This document shows, piece after piece, positions 24,978 through 33,145 of a stretch of 59,881 nucleotides of DNA (its first letter is position 1; every line of letters begins with the position of its first letter). Position numbers and translations under genes: made by a program. Source of the DNA: a virus; the IMG/VR virus record IMGVR_UViG_3300021185_001015, positions 1 to 59,881 of that record; one strand, written 5' to 3'. Below the pieces are notes generated by a model. That model had not been told where the DNA came from, ran no database searches, and worked only from the letters and a program-made list of their open reading frames with translations.

Positions 24978-25742
24978 CTAATTGTTTAAACTGTGATTTA
25001 CTACTGCTGCTTCTTTTAAATAAACTTGCAGTTTGCTTTTCAAGTCTGCAATCTTTCTTTCATTAAAATCTACTGTTTTTAAAAGTTGAACATTTTGCTT
25101 ATACAGTGCTTGGTATTCCTTGCTTTCTGTAGTTTTAACATTCTGACCAGCTTTGCTGACAGTATCTTCAAGTCGTTTCACGGTAGATTCAAAACCTTTT
25201 ACTTGAAATTTTAACTTAGTATTTTCTGTAAACAATGCTTTATATTCTTCACTTTCCTTGGTAATCTCTTTTACATGTGTAACTTCGTTCACATTGGCTT
25301 TACCATTATTTTCTTTTAATTGTGATCTGAGTGTCTTACACTTTGCACTTAAATCATCTCTTTCCTGTTCTGTAGAAGCAATTATTGCATTTGCTTGTTC
25401 TAATCCTTCTTCCAATCTTTTAATATAATCTTCAGCTTCATCATTCTGTCTTTTTAATTCTAAATACTCTGGAGTATCTGTAGAATTAACTGCTGCCGTC
25501 TCATCGGCTAACTGATCAGTATTTGGAACAGAAAAACCTTCAACCGTCTCCGATGAATTAGTTGTCGCCTCTCTAAGACCCTGTATTTCTTGTGCTTGAG
25601 TCTGAACTTGTTCTGATAATCTATTAATATTTTTACCAGAAAGCGATTGTTTTGATTTTAGGAGAATATTCTCCATAGTCAAATCACTTACACTCTTACC
25701 AAGATGAGCAACATACTCATTAACTAATTCTTCATTTTCCAT
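24978..25742 (-). CDS. Coiled-coil structural protein
   Basis: This 254-residue protein is nearly all charged coiled coil, with heptads in NINRLSEQVQTQAQEIQGLR, the ERDDLSAKCKTLRSQL region and FESTVKRLEDTV. A short Thr/Ser/Asn spacer lies about residues 58-90. No enzymatic motif or signal peptide is present. Coiled coils in this setting often form fibre shafts or whisker-like trimers, but no family is recognised. Its own late promoter and a 5' hairpin precede it. Confidence 0.6.
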   Translation of the reverse strand: MENEELVNEYVAHLGKSVSDLTMENILLKSKQSLSGKNINRLSEQVQTQAQEIQGLREATTNSSETVEGFSVPNTDQLADETAAVNSTDTPEYLELKRQNDEAEDYIKRLEEGLEQANAIIASTEQERDDLSAKCKTLRSQLKENNGKANVNEVTHVKEITKESEEYKALFTENTKLKFQVKGFESTVKRLEDTVSKAGQNVKTTESKEYQALYKQNVQLLKTVDFNERKIADLKSKLQVYLKEAAVVNHSLNN

Positions 25743-25773
25743 TTCGTCATCACCTTTAACTTATGATTTGAAA

Positions 25774-25793
25774 GTAGGGGGTTTCCCCCCTAC
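25774..25793 (-). terminator. GC-rich hairpin between fibre gene and coiled-coil gene
   Basis: On the minus strand a stem of eight pairs (GTAGGGGG-type arm with its C-rich complement) has a short loop and is followed by only three T. It lies downstream of the 25804 promoter. It may be a weak terminator for the fibre gene or a 5' hairpin on the coiled-coil mRNA. Confidence 0.6.
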
Positions 25794-25803
25794 CCGTTTC
25801 TTC

Positions 25804-25811
25804 TATTTATA
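25804..25811 (-). promoter_or_regulatory. T4-type late promoter for the coiled-coil gene
   Basis: TATAAATA on the minus strand lies 61 bases before the coiled-coil gene start. The hairpin at 25774-25793 falls within the first bases of the expected transcript. Confidence 0.75.
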
Positions 25812-25819
25812 CTTACTAT

Positions 25820-27496
25820 CTAGAATGTGCCACCGTCGATGCCACCAAATGTAGGCAATCCACCAACACCAGCAACTAGAACTTGGCCTTGTTGCCCGAT
25901 TGCTGTTGCTTGAAGTGCGCCAGTTCCGTTGCCAAACAAGATACCTTTTGTAGTAAATGTTTGGGCGCCAGTACCACCATCTGCAACGTCAATTGCTTGT
26001 GATAGATTGTGAACACGACCAAGTGTTAAGTCGCCTTCTACGTTACCAGCTACATTACCAACTACGTTACCGGTATGAGTACCAGCAGTGTTACCAGTGA
26101 CATCACCAGTTACGTTACCAGTAAGGTTAGCAACTAATGTAGCAATCTGATAGTCTGCATTAGTTTTATCAACTACATTGCCTGTGATTTCTTCACTAGA
26201 ATTTGTAAACAAATGATATTTACCGTCATTTGCATCACGGAAGAAACCAGTTGTTCTGTCATCGGCGCCGTCGTTATACCTGGCTGTGAAACCAATATCA
26301 ATTGCATCACCGGCAACACCAATGTTATTGGTAGCGTAAGCAACAAGTGAATCTTCAACAGCCATGTTAGTAGTATTAACTTGTGTGGTTGTACCAGAAA
26401 CAGTCAAGTCTCCAGAAACTGTTAAGTTACCACCAATAGTTGGGTTAGCTACGAGTCCAACTTGAATACCATTGTCAGTAACAGTAGTTTCAACTTGTAA
26501 AGCAGTACCAGAAATAGTAAGCTTTTCGCCGCCAGCTACAGTATCGTCATCACCAATGTCTGCTCCGATTTGCAAAGCAGTTGCAATAGTTGCAGTACTG
26601 GCAGAAGTAATACGACCTTTGGCATCAATGCTTAGAATAGGAACTTCAGTAGTTGAACCAACGTTACCAGCAGTTACGCCAGAATCAGCAAGTGTAAGAG
26701 CGATGTCTGCATCAGCAGAACCGTCAAAACTTACAGTACCAGTTGCGTCACCTGAAGTGCTGATGTTGCGGCTAGTTTGTAGAGCAGTTGCAGTAGAAGC
26801 ATTACCGACTACAGCACCAGTATGAGTACCAGCAGAGTTACCAGTAAGATCACCAGTTACGTTACCAGTAAGATCACCAGTTACGTTACCAGTTACCGCA
26901 CCAGTGTGAGCACCTGTAGTGCTACCTATGAACGCAGCGTCAGATCCGTCAGTGCCGTTGTCTAGAATCGTTACTAGACCGTCATTAGAAAGGACATCAC
27001 CTTTGAATGTCGCATCAGATCCGTCAGTGCCGTTGTCTAGAACCGTTACTAGACCGTCATGAGAAAGGACATCACCAGTCAATGAAGTAGCGTCTGCGCC
27101 TGATACAGTAACAGCGATATCTACGTTACCAGAACCGTCGATGCTTGCAGAACCAGCAGCATCACCTGATAAAGTAAGTGTGCGAGCAGTTGCCCATGCA
27201 GATGCAGTATCAGCGTTACCAGTTACGTCAGCATTAATTGCGCCGAGTGCATCTCTCTTTGCGAGAGTGTTGGCTGTTTTGAGATTAGTTGCAGCGTCTA
27301 CGATGTCGGTATAATACTTACCACCAACTTTGTGTATCGCAGGGGTATCGTCATTATTTTTCGACTCAATATATAATATTGCGCCAGCACCGTCAAGTGC
27401 TTTATCTTGTGCATAAGCCATTTCCGCTTCTGCTAAGTTGGTCGCATCCGGAGCTGCACTTCCGGTAGATCGTTTAATTTGAATTACAGTTGCCAT
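25820..27496 (-). CDS. Repeat-rich tail fibre protein
   Basis: This 558-residue protein begins ATVIQIKRSTGSAAPDATNL, the anchor start shared with 23715-24404. The body holds short repeats (TGNVTGDLTGN, GTHTGAVVGN, two DNGTDGSDA lines) and a TVSGDLTVSGTTTQVNTTN segment commonly seen in marine T4-like fibre proteins. It ends GIDGGTF. The shaft repeats probably form a trimeric beta structure. Likely a long virion fibre; the exact attachment point is unknown. Confidence 0.75.
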   Translation of the reverse strand: MATVIQIKRSTGSAAPDATNLAEAEMAYAQDKALDGAGAILYIESKNNDDTPAIHKVGGKYYTDIVDAATNLKTANTLAKRDALGAINADVTGNADTASAWATARTLTLSGDAAGSASIDGSGNVDIAVTVSGADATSLTGDVLSHDGLVTVLDNGTDGSDATFKGDVLSNDGLVTILDNGTDGSDAAFIGSTTGAHTGAVTGNVTGDLTGNVTGDLTGNSAGTHTGAVVGNASTATALQTSRNISTSGDATGTVSFDGSADADIALTLADSGVTAGNVGSTTEVPILSIDAKGRITSASTATIATALQIGADIGDDDTVAGGEKLTISGTALQVETTVTDNGIQVGLVANPTIGGNLTVSGDLTVSGTTTQVNTTNMAVEDSLVAYATNNIGVAGDAIDIGFTARYNDGADDRTTGFFRDANDGKYHLFTNSSEEITGNVVDKTNADYQIATLVANLTGNVTGDVTGNTAGTHTGNVVGNVAGNVEGDLTLGRVHNLSQAIDVADGGTGAQTFTTKGILFGNGTGALQATAIGQQGQVLVAGVGGLPTFGGIDGGTF

Positions 27497-27579
27497 GTGG
27501 CTTTACCTCTTTTCCAGTTAATAATACTTTTTTTTTTGTTATAATATAAAACTTTTGGGATCACACAAACACACAATAA

Positions 27580-27912
27580 TTAATAAGTGCCGCCATCCAA
27601 CTGCATAACACTTGTAGCCAATTCTTGTGCAATCCATTGGCCCGTATCATCATCATAAACGATGGTATACCCATCTGCTAGCCCACCTGATATGTCTACA
27701 TTAGCTAAAGTTTCAACTCTACTGGCTGTCGTAACTCTAGAATCATTTTTAATTGCCGTGCCGATTCTGGGATTTCCGGGAGATAACTTAACTTTTTGAA
27801 CCGTATTGGTACTCGACGGCGCTGCTACTATTGTCCCACCAGAGGAATTTGAACTAATTTCTACATCAATGACCTGAACAGCGTCGGAAGGTACAGCAAC
27901 ATTAATAGCCAT
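27580..27912 (-). CDS. Small fibre-module structural protein
   Basis: This 110-residue protein begins AINVAVPSDAVQVIDVEISS and ends QLDGGTY. It shares the short C-terminal motif with other fibre-module proteins. The region VETLANVDISGGLADGYTIV and the DDDTGQWIAQ segment look like the linker seen at the start of larger fibres. Its ATG overlaps the stop of the preceding gene (TAATGG). Probably a tail or fibre connector. Confidence 0.6.
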   Translation of the reverse strand: MAINVAVPSDAVQVIDVEISSNSSGGTIVAAPSSTNTVQKVKLSPGNPRIGTAIKNDSRVTTASRVETLANVDISGGLADGYTIVYDDDTGQWIAQELATSVMQLDGGTY

Positions 27913-28238
27913 TATCGTGTGACTCCTGGTGTTACAGTTATAATGCCTTCTATTACTCTAAGAGTTTCTGCACTAGAAGTAATTTCTAAATCATAAACAT
28001 ATCTACCTGATTTCAATGCGTTCGTTTCGACTGGAGTAAGAGAAAATGTAATATCTCCTATCAAATCATTTTTAACACAAGTAAATGCTGTATAAGTATT
28101 AGTGTTATAGCTTCTTCTGATATGTGCGGTCACAGTGTAGTTGGTGAGATCTTTTAGGGTGCCATCGTCATTATTCAGAGTAATCGTATTGGTATACGAT
28201 GCCCCTTGATCTATAACTATGTTTACTGGCGTTGCCAT
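27912..28238 (-). CDS. Baseplate/fibre adaptor-like protein (Ig-like)
   Basis: This 108-residue protein contains QGASYTNTITLNNDDGTLKD, then LTNYTVTAHIRRSY, GRYVYDLEITSSAETLRVIE and GIITVTPGVTR. This pattern is very common in marine phages and resembles the N-terminal Ig-like domain of upper baseplate (BppU-type) proteins. It is the first gene of a minus-strand unit with AAGGAG ribosome site and late promoter, and it borders the plus-strand glycosyltransferase cassette. Confidence 0.65.
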   Translation of the reverse strand: MATPVNIVIDQGASYTNTITLNNDDGTLKDLTNYTVTAHIRRSYNTNTYTAFTCVKNDLIGDITFSLTPVETNALKSGRYVYDLEITSSAETLRVIEGIITVTPGVTR

Positions 28239-28262
28239 TAAGTTTCTCCTTATTAACTGTTT

Positions 28263-28270
28263 TATTTATA
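28263..28270 (-). promoter_or_regulatory. T4-type late promoter for the adaptor/fibre unit
   Basis: TATAAATA on the minus strand lies 24 bases before the 28238 start, in the 49-base divergent gap. No perfect TATAAATA is found on the plus strand for the opposing cassette. Confidence 0.75.
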
Positions 28271-28287
28271 AGAATAAGAAAATTCAT

Positions 28288-28938
28288 ATGAAGACAATTT
28301 TAACATTAAAATACGGAAATAAGTACAGTTCCGATGATGTGAATCGTATATACGATGCCACTTTTGGCAAATATAATTATGTGTGCGTTACTGACGATGC
28401 GAATGGCATATATGATACTATTTATACAATACCCATAAAAAAAGAACAAGAAGGTCACTGGGAAAAGGTAAAATTATTCAAATTAAATACCTTTGGTAAG
28501 ATCCTTTACTTAGACTTAGATATAAGAATACAAAATGATATAGATCATTTGTTTGATTTGCTTGACACCACGCCTATCATTTGTTATACTTATTGGAAGG
28601 ATAAAAACTTTCCTTATCATAAAGACGCTAGATGGTCTTTCAATTATCTGAGCAACTTCAACTCTAGTGTAATGTTGTGGGAAGATGCTAGGCATATATA
28701 TGATTACTGGGAAGAAAATAAAGACTATTACATGGTCAAATACGCAGGTGACGATAGATTCTTGTACCATGAAAACTTTACTTTCGAACACTTTCCAGAG
28801 AACGAGATATACTCTTTCAAGTTCTCCGGTAATAGATACAAACCTGAATATACAATAGCACTATTAAACGGGCAAGCTGACTTCCCGAACATTGAGAAAG
28901 AATATGATGAACTTTGTATGCATCAAGTGGGGCAATAA
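28288..28938 (+). CDS. Putative glycosyltransferase 1 (DXD, GT-A-like)
   Basis: ATG 28288 is chosen because upstream in-frame codons lie in the opposite gene and do not match the paralogues. The 216-residue protein begins MKTILTLKYGNKYSSDDVNR, has a CVTDD turn near residue 33 and LYLDLDIRIQ with the sugar-nucleotide/metal-binding DLD at 76-78. These features are shared with the next three genes. It is the shortest and most divergent copy. It is first in a plus-strand cassette and overlaps the next gene by 35 bases. Donor and acceptor are unknown. Confidence 0.65.
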   Translation: MKTILTLKYGNKYSSDDVNRIYDATFGKYNYVCVTDDANGIYDTIYTIPIKKEQEGHWEKVKLFKLNTFGKILYLDLDIRIQNDIDHLFDLLDTTPIICYTYWKDKNFPYHKDARWSFNYLSNFNSSVMLWEDARHIYDYWEENKDYYMVKYAGDDRFLYHENFTFEHFPENEIYSFKFSGNRYKPEYTIALLNGQADFPNIEKEYDELCMHQVGQ

Positions 28939-29662
28939 GTACTCACCTGATTATGTAAATAATCTTTATAACATGGTCAAAAAAAACTATACCAAAGATT
29001 TTACATTCACATGCTATACAGATGACACAGAAGGTCTAGAGTGTGATACTCATCCTATTCCTGATGACGGTGTTCTGCATCCAGATCATTGGTTTGGCAA
29101 AGAAGGCTATTGTTGGGATCGTGCCAAGTTTCTTGTATTCAACTCACAGGAATGGTTAGGATATGAGGGCAAATGGTGCTACTTTGATTTAGATGTTATC
29201 ATTCAGAACAATATAGATGACATAGATAAACTAGCAGAAAAGCCTCGTATAGCACATTCTAAGTGGCAAAATCCTTCTCAGATACACGAAAGACTTTTTA
29301 TTGAAATGAGAGGCACTTTCTACAACTCTAGTATGATGCTTTGGAATGGCGGACAGTGCAAACACATTTACCATGATGTTCTCATTAATGATGAGATGGT
29401 GTTCAAAACATTCTACAAAGGCAGTGATAACTATCACTACTGGAGACAGAGAGACTTTTGGGCTAACATTCCTTATGAATGGGTGTATTCATACAATAGA
29501 GGTATGACTTATCCTGACGATATAGAACCAAAAACATATAGACCCGATGCTAAGATTTGTGTTTTCAATACAGACCTAACACCGGATCCTAAAGCAAAGT
29601 CACAAATAAAACTTGAAGAACTAGAAGATCCAATTATGTTGACTTTGTGGGAGGGAGAATGA
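28904..29662 (+). CDS. Putative glycosyltransferase 2 (DXD, GT-A-like)
   Basis: ATG 28904 (or 28907) starts a 252-residue protein: MNFVCIKWGNKYSPDYVNNL, FTCYTDDTEGL, WDRAKFLVFN and YFDLDVIIQNNID with DLD at 95-97. The C-terminal half holds NSSMMLWNG, YHYWRQRDFW, WVYSYNRG and ICVFNTD, all shared with glycosyltransferase 3. The N-terminal signature WGxKYxxxxVNxL links it to a family of putative glycosyltransferases seen in marine bacteria and phages. It ends in an ATGA overlap with the next gene. Confidence 0.7.
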   Translation: MMNFVCIKWGNKYSPDYVNNLYNMVKKNYTKDFTFTCYTDDTEGLECDTHPIPDDGVLHPDHWFGKEGYCWDRAKFLVFNSQEWLGYEGKWCYFDLDVIIQNNIDDIDKLAEKPRIAHSKWQNPSQIHERLFIEMRGTFYNSSMMLWNGGQCKHIYHDVLINDEMVFKTFYKGSDNYHYWRQRDFWANIPYEWVYSYNRGMTYPDDIEPKTYRPDAKICVFNTDLTPDPKAKSQIKLEELEDPIMLTLWEGE

Positions 29663-30477
29663 GAGTAAACTATGTCTGCTGCAAATGGGGAACTAAGTAT
29701 GGGCCTCACTTTGTAAACAAACTAAAGAATATGGCAAAGCGTCATACTGATCCTGAGAAGTTTGACTTTCACTTCTATTGCTACACCGAGTATCCTGAGG
29801 GTCTTGATGAGGAGATTAAAGTAATTGACTTCCCTGACATTGACAGCATTCATCCTAAGTATTGGTTTGGTAACGATAATTTTAAATATGGCATGGCTCG
29901 TTGTTGGGACCGTCCTAAGACTTTTGTCTTCAACACTCATAATTTTGCTGAAGATAAACCTACTGGTCGTTTCGTCTTTCTTGATCTGGATGTTATTATC
30001 CAGAATGATATGGAACCTATCATTATATACGATTTAGATCGCCCTACTAAACTGAGAAGTTGGTGGCAAGATCCTCGTCCTATGACTACACGACAATTCA
30101 AACTTGCACACGGGGCTTACACTAACGGTAGTTGTCAAGTGTGGAGTGACGATCAGTGTGAAATCATCTGGAAAGATGTACTAGAACATCAAGAAAGAAT
30201 ATGGTTTACATTCACTGACGGCACCGATAACTATCACAGTTGGCGGTGGGGTGATTTCAGTGAAGCAAAATTATGGGGACACTTTCCGAGTTCGATGGCA
30301 TATTCATACAACAGAGGTAGAGACTGGGACGCAGACGATCTAGCAGTAGATACATACAGAGAAGATCCTATATTGTGCGTATTCAATATTGACTTGTTGC
30401 CGTTTGAAGATAAAAGCAGAGGCAGCACAAAACAAGATGACTTGGCAGACCCTAATTTATTGGAGCATTGGAGATGA
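29659..30477 (+). CDS. Putative glycosyltransferase 3 (DXD, GT-A-like)
   Basis: ATG 29659 sits behind a strong GGGAGGGAGA ribosome site and overlaps the previous stop as ATGA, so it is preferred over GTG 29647. The 272-residue product begins MRVNYVCCKWGTKYGPHFVN and has RCWDRPKTFVFN, FLDLDVIIQNDM (DLD 109-111), YHSWRWGDF, YSYNRGRDWD and LCVFNIDLLP. It is the longest copy and clearly paralogous to glycosyltransferase 2. Confidence 0.7.
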   Translation: MRVNYVCCKWGTKYGPHFVNKLKNMAKRHTDPEKFDFHFYCYTEYPEGLDEEIKVIDFPDIDSIHPKYWFGNDNFKYGMARCWDRPKTFVFNTHNFAEDKPTGRFVFLDLDVIIQNDMEPIIIYDLDRPTKLRSWWQDPRPMTTRQFKLAHGAYTNGSCQVWSDDQCEIIWKDVLEHQERIWFTFTDGTDNYHSWRWGDFSEAKLWGHFPSSMAYSYNRGRDWDADDLAVDTYREDPILCVFNIDLLPFEDKSRGSTKQDDLADPNLLEHWR

Positions 30478-31157
30478 TTAATATCTACACAGTGAAGTGG
30501 GGACAGAAGTATGGTCCTGAGCATGTGAATAAGATACACGATCAATGCAAAGAGTTTATCAAAGAAGACTTTGATTTCTATTGCTTGACTGAACTACCAC
30601 ATGATTTGAATCCAGACATACTTGTGATACCTTTTCCAGAAGATAACTACTACGAGAAATGGTGGAACAAGCTACATCTTTTTGATCGTAACATAGTAGA
30701 GCAGAAAGGTGAGAAGATATTTTTTGATTTAGATGTAATCATACAGAAAGATATAGATTGCATTGTAGATCATCCATGTGATGACAATCTTGTTTTTATT
30801 AGAACGAGTTGGCACAATATGCGAAAAATGAAAACAGATGTTGTTGATGCTCAGTGGAAATACACTGATTTAAACTCTAGCGTACTACGCTGGAATGACA
30901 GACTAAATATTGACAAGATTACAAAATTTGTGAAAGACTATCCTTCTCAGATGTTTTTCTATTACAGAGGACTAGATAATCTTTTTGCACATCAAGGAGA
31001 ACGTCTACTGAATATAGACTATTTTCCAGACGGTTGGGTGTATAGTTACAACAACGGTTACGTGTGGCCTACTGATGTGAGAAAGCAGACGTTTAGAGAA
31101 GACCCTCTTATTTGTTTATATGATTCTATGGAGAGACCTGAAGATGTTAAGCTATAA
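30474..31157 (+). CDS. Putative glycosyltransferase 4 (DXD, GT-A-like)
   Basis: ATG 30474 overlaps the previous stop (ATGA) with GGAG before it. The 227-residue protein has INIYTVKWGQKYGPEHVNKI, FYCLTELP, LFDRNIV, FFDLDVIIQKDID (DLD 85-87), LNSSVLRWND, GWVYSYNNG and LICLYDS. The same signature order as in copies 2 and 3 is kept, so all four arose by tandem duplication or repeated gain. It overlaps the methyltransferase-like gene by 14 bases. Confidence 0.7.
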   Translation: MINIYTVKWGQKYGPEHVNKIHDQCKEFIKEDFDFYCLTELPHDLNPDILVIPFPEDNYYEKWWNKLHLFDRNIVEQKGEKIFFDLDVIIQKDIDCIVDHPCDDNLVFIRTSWHNMRKMKTDVVDAQWKYTDLNSSVLRWNDRLNIDKITKFVKDYPSQMFFYYRGLDNLFAHQGERLLNIDYFPDGWVYSYNNGYVWPTDVRKQTFREDPLICLYDSMERPEDVKL

Positions 31158-31800
31158 CTTTTTGAACAACTACAAAAACTGGGGCGATGGATTAGACAAA
31201 ATCAATCACGAAATGCCTTGGAAGAACGAAGACTTCAGAAAGTCTCTCAATCCAAACTCTATGGAAGCTGCTATCTGGCTTGTAGAAGAATTATTAAAAC
31301 ACATAGATAATGAGAAGAAATTGAACATTACGGTGTTAAATTCTTGGTTAGGGTTTCCTCTCGTTCCATTGCTGTGCGAGAACTTGAATGTTGAGAAAAT
31401 AAATCTGATTGATGTGGACAATGACGCACTAGAATTGTCTAAAGTATTTAATCGTCATTATCGAAAAGAAGGTGTAGATTTGAATCATATCAACTGGGAC
31501 GTTCCGTTTGCGTTTCACGACATTAATGCAATGGAATCTGATGTAGTAATCTCAATGTGTGCTGAGACAATGTATCCTTTGAAAGAATTGACTACTGCAA
31601 ATCCTGATTGTATCTTTGCAATACAGAACTCAAATCTAATTAAAGAGATGTACGGCATCAATTGTATGAATAGTATTGAAGAGCATATAGAAAATACAGG
31701 CATAAAAAATGTCCAGTATCAAGGCTCTATTGAGCAGAAGTACTGGACATTTGATGGCCTAAACGAGTTTGACCGCTTTATGGCTATTGGAACGAAGTAG
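31144..31800 (+). CDS. Methyltransferase-like protein
   Basis: ATG 31144 has GGAGAG upstream. The 218-residue protein shows a Rossmann-like order: ITVLNSWLGFPLVPLL (62-77, in place of the usual GxGxG loop), INLIDVDNDALELSK with acidic Asp90/Asp92 (86-100), and later DVVISMCAETMYPLKEL (133-149), where a strand and post-IV type motif fall. A class I SAM methyltransferase is the best guess, but the glycine loop is atypical. It is last in the cassette and converges with the oxygenase gene, overlapping its end by 17 bases. A terminator for the opposite strand is embedded in its coding sequence. Confidence 0.5.
   Translation: MLSYNFLNNYKNWGDGLDKINHEMPWKNEDFRKSLNPNSMEAAIWLVEELLKHIDNEKKLNITVLNSWLGFPLVPLLCENLNVEKINLIDVDNDALELSKVFNRHYRKEGVDLNHINWDVPFAFHDINAMESDVVISMCAETMYPLKELTTANPDCIFAIQNSNLIKEMYGINCMNSIEEHIENTGIKNVQYQGSIEQKYWTFDGLNEFDRFMAIGTK
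31702..31752 (-). terminator. Terminator for the minus-strand operon, inside the methyltransferase gene
   Basis: A perfect 12-base inverted repeat (31707-31718 with 31741-31752) surrounds a 22-base loop that itself contains GCTC/GAGC. On the minus strand the stem is followed by a T6 run, giving an intrinsic terminator 32 bases past the oxygenase stop. Confidence 0.8.
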
Positions 31801-32440
31801 CGTCTTCACCTGATATATCTTCAATCATGTCTTGCCACATTTCTAAGTGTGGTATGACGAAGCCCAAAGTAAGACGAGCTTCATGAGACCCGGCACAGTG
31901 ATAAACTACTTTGTCGGGTTCTCTGCCTTTACCAAAGTATCCTACCTTACACGTCCAGCCTGGGCTGTCTTTCATATTGACTACTTCTTTCGTAATAGGA
32001 TCTCTGTAGCGAAAGAAGCCATTCCCTTCTTTTGAATATGACAATAGAATATTATAGCCAGAAGCATTCCAATTATTATGCCAGCCCATGAAACCGCCAG
32101 GCGGATAATACACGTTGACTGCTTGGTTACGAGCGCCCAAGTATGAACACAATGTAGTGGCCATGTCTCTACATTTTTTCTTATGTTCAGAAGATACTCG
32201 TTCCTCAGATGCAATATCAACTGATATAGTTTTCTCAGGATAACCAATATGTTCTGCGTCCTTAGAAACTACTTCTTCTAAGTGTTCAAGACTACAGCCT
32301 TTAGGTAGTGTGTATCCCTGATGTCTGCCTTCATGTTTAGATATTTTATCTAGCTCAGATAAGTCTTGCTCAAAAAACCAATCGCTGTATTCAGTAATGA
32401 TTTTTAAAACATCTTCGTTTTTTATGTCAACTAGTTTCAT
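31784..32440 (-). CDS. 2OG-Fe(II) oxygenase-like protein
   Basis: This 218-residue protein contains YYPPGGFMGWHNNWNASGYN (111-130), then GNGFFRYRDP, GWTCKVGYFG and VVYHCAGSHEARLTLGF. The order fits the double-stranded beta-helix of 2-oxoglutarate/Fe(II) oxygenases: first His at 121, second His at 181 and an Arg at 189 suited to binding 2-oxoglutarate. The usual HxD acid is replaced by HxN (Asn123). Related phage proteins with a WHTN line are known to me from marine T4-like genomes. Substrate is unknown; possible targets are virion proteins or glycans. It starts next to the stop of the glycosyltransferase upstream. Confidence 0.6.
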   Translation of the reverse strand: MKLVDIKNEDVLKIITEYSDWFFEQDLSELDKISKHEGRHQGYTLPKGCSLEHLEEVVSKDAEHIGYPEKTISVDIASEERVSSEHKKKCRDMATTLCSYLGARNQAVNVYYPPGGFMGWHNNWNASGYNILLSYSKEGNGFFRYRDPITKEVVNMKDSPGWTCKVGYFGKGREPDKVVYHCAGSHEARLTLGFVIPHLEMWQDMIEDISGEDATSFQ

Positions 32441-33145
32441 TTAGTCTAACTTATCCTGAGGTATAGTATGATGATACAAAACAACGTCAGTGCCTTGTAG
32501 TTCTTCATAATGATAACCATTTACAAAGTTCCAACGAGCATCTGGCTCTTTAATGTATCCCCACTTGACAGCTTTCTCGCCGTAAGTCAATAGACGCCAC
32601 ATAGTAAATGTGTCCCACTTTCTAGCATCTTCGGGGTAGTGTAACATGTCATAGTCAGGTTCCCGTTGTGCAAGATACTCAGTGTACCAAGCTCCCATGA
32701 GATCCATTGTTGCTTCGTTTTTTCTATATATGAAGAAGCCACAATGGCAAGTCATCTCTTCACCTTCTGCTAACTTAGTCAGTTTAGCGTTGTATGGACG
32801 ATTCTTAGTGAATACGATATCCATATCATCAGGCAACTCGTCCCAGACATTCTGAATATCTTCATGTTGGCACATCATATCAGCATCAAGATAGCAAGTA
32901 ATATCGTATGGAGTTTTGTTGAGTGCCCAAAGTTTAGCACGAATGTGTCGTGGAATACCTTCTGTGACTATGCTATCAAATAGATCATAGTCTTCAGGTT
33001 CGACCCATTCTTCGTGTGTAAAGAATGTTATGTTAGCTTCTGGATAGAAATCTCTTACTGATTCTGCTAGTACTTTAGCATAACGATAGAATCCTTTCTT
33101 AACAGAAGCAACAATAACAAACCCTTTAGTCTGTTTCTTCGGCAT
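32441..33145 (-). CDS. Putative glycosyltransferase 5 (DAD, GT-A-like)
   Basis: ATG 33145 is preferred to TTG 33151. The 234-residue protein begins MPKKQTKGFVIVASVKKGFY, has AKLWALNKTPYDITCYLDAD with the DXD motif DAD at 87-89, and CGFFIYRKNEATMDLM and YHHTIPQDKLD further on. This is a GT-A fold pattern, but not the WGxKY family of the plus-strand cassette. It overlaps the gene before it and is coupled to the oxygenase. Confidence 0.65.
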   Translation of the reverse strand: MPKKQTKGFVIVASVKKGFYRYAKVLAESVRDFYPEANITFFTHEEWVEPEDYDLFDSIVTEGIPRHIRAKLWALNKTPYDITCYLDADMMCQHEDIQNVWDELPDDMDIVFTKNRPYNAKLTKLAEGEEMTCHCGFFIYRKNEATMDLMGAWYTEYLAQREPDYDMLHYPEDARKWDTFTMWRLLTYGEKAVKWGYIKEPDARWNFVNGYHYEELQGTDVVLYHHTIPQDKLD

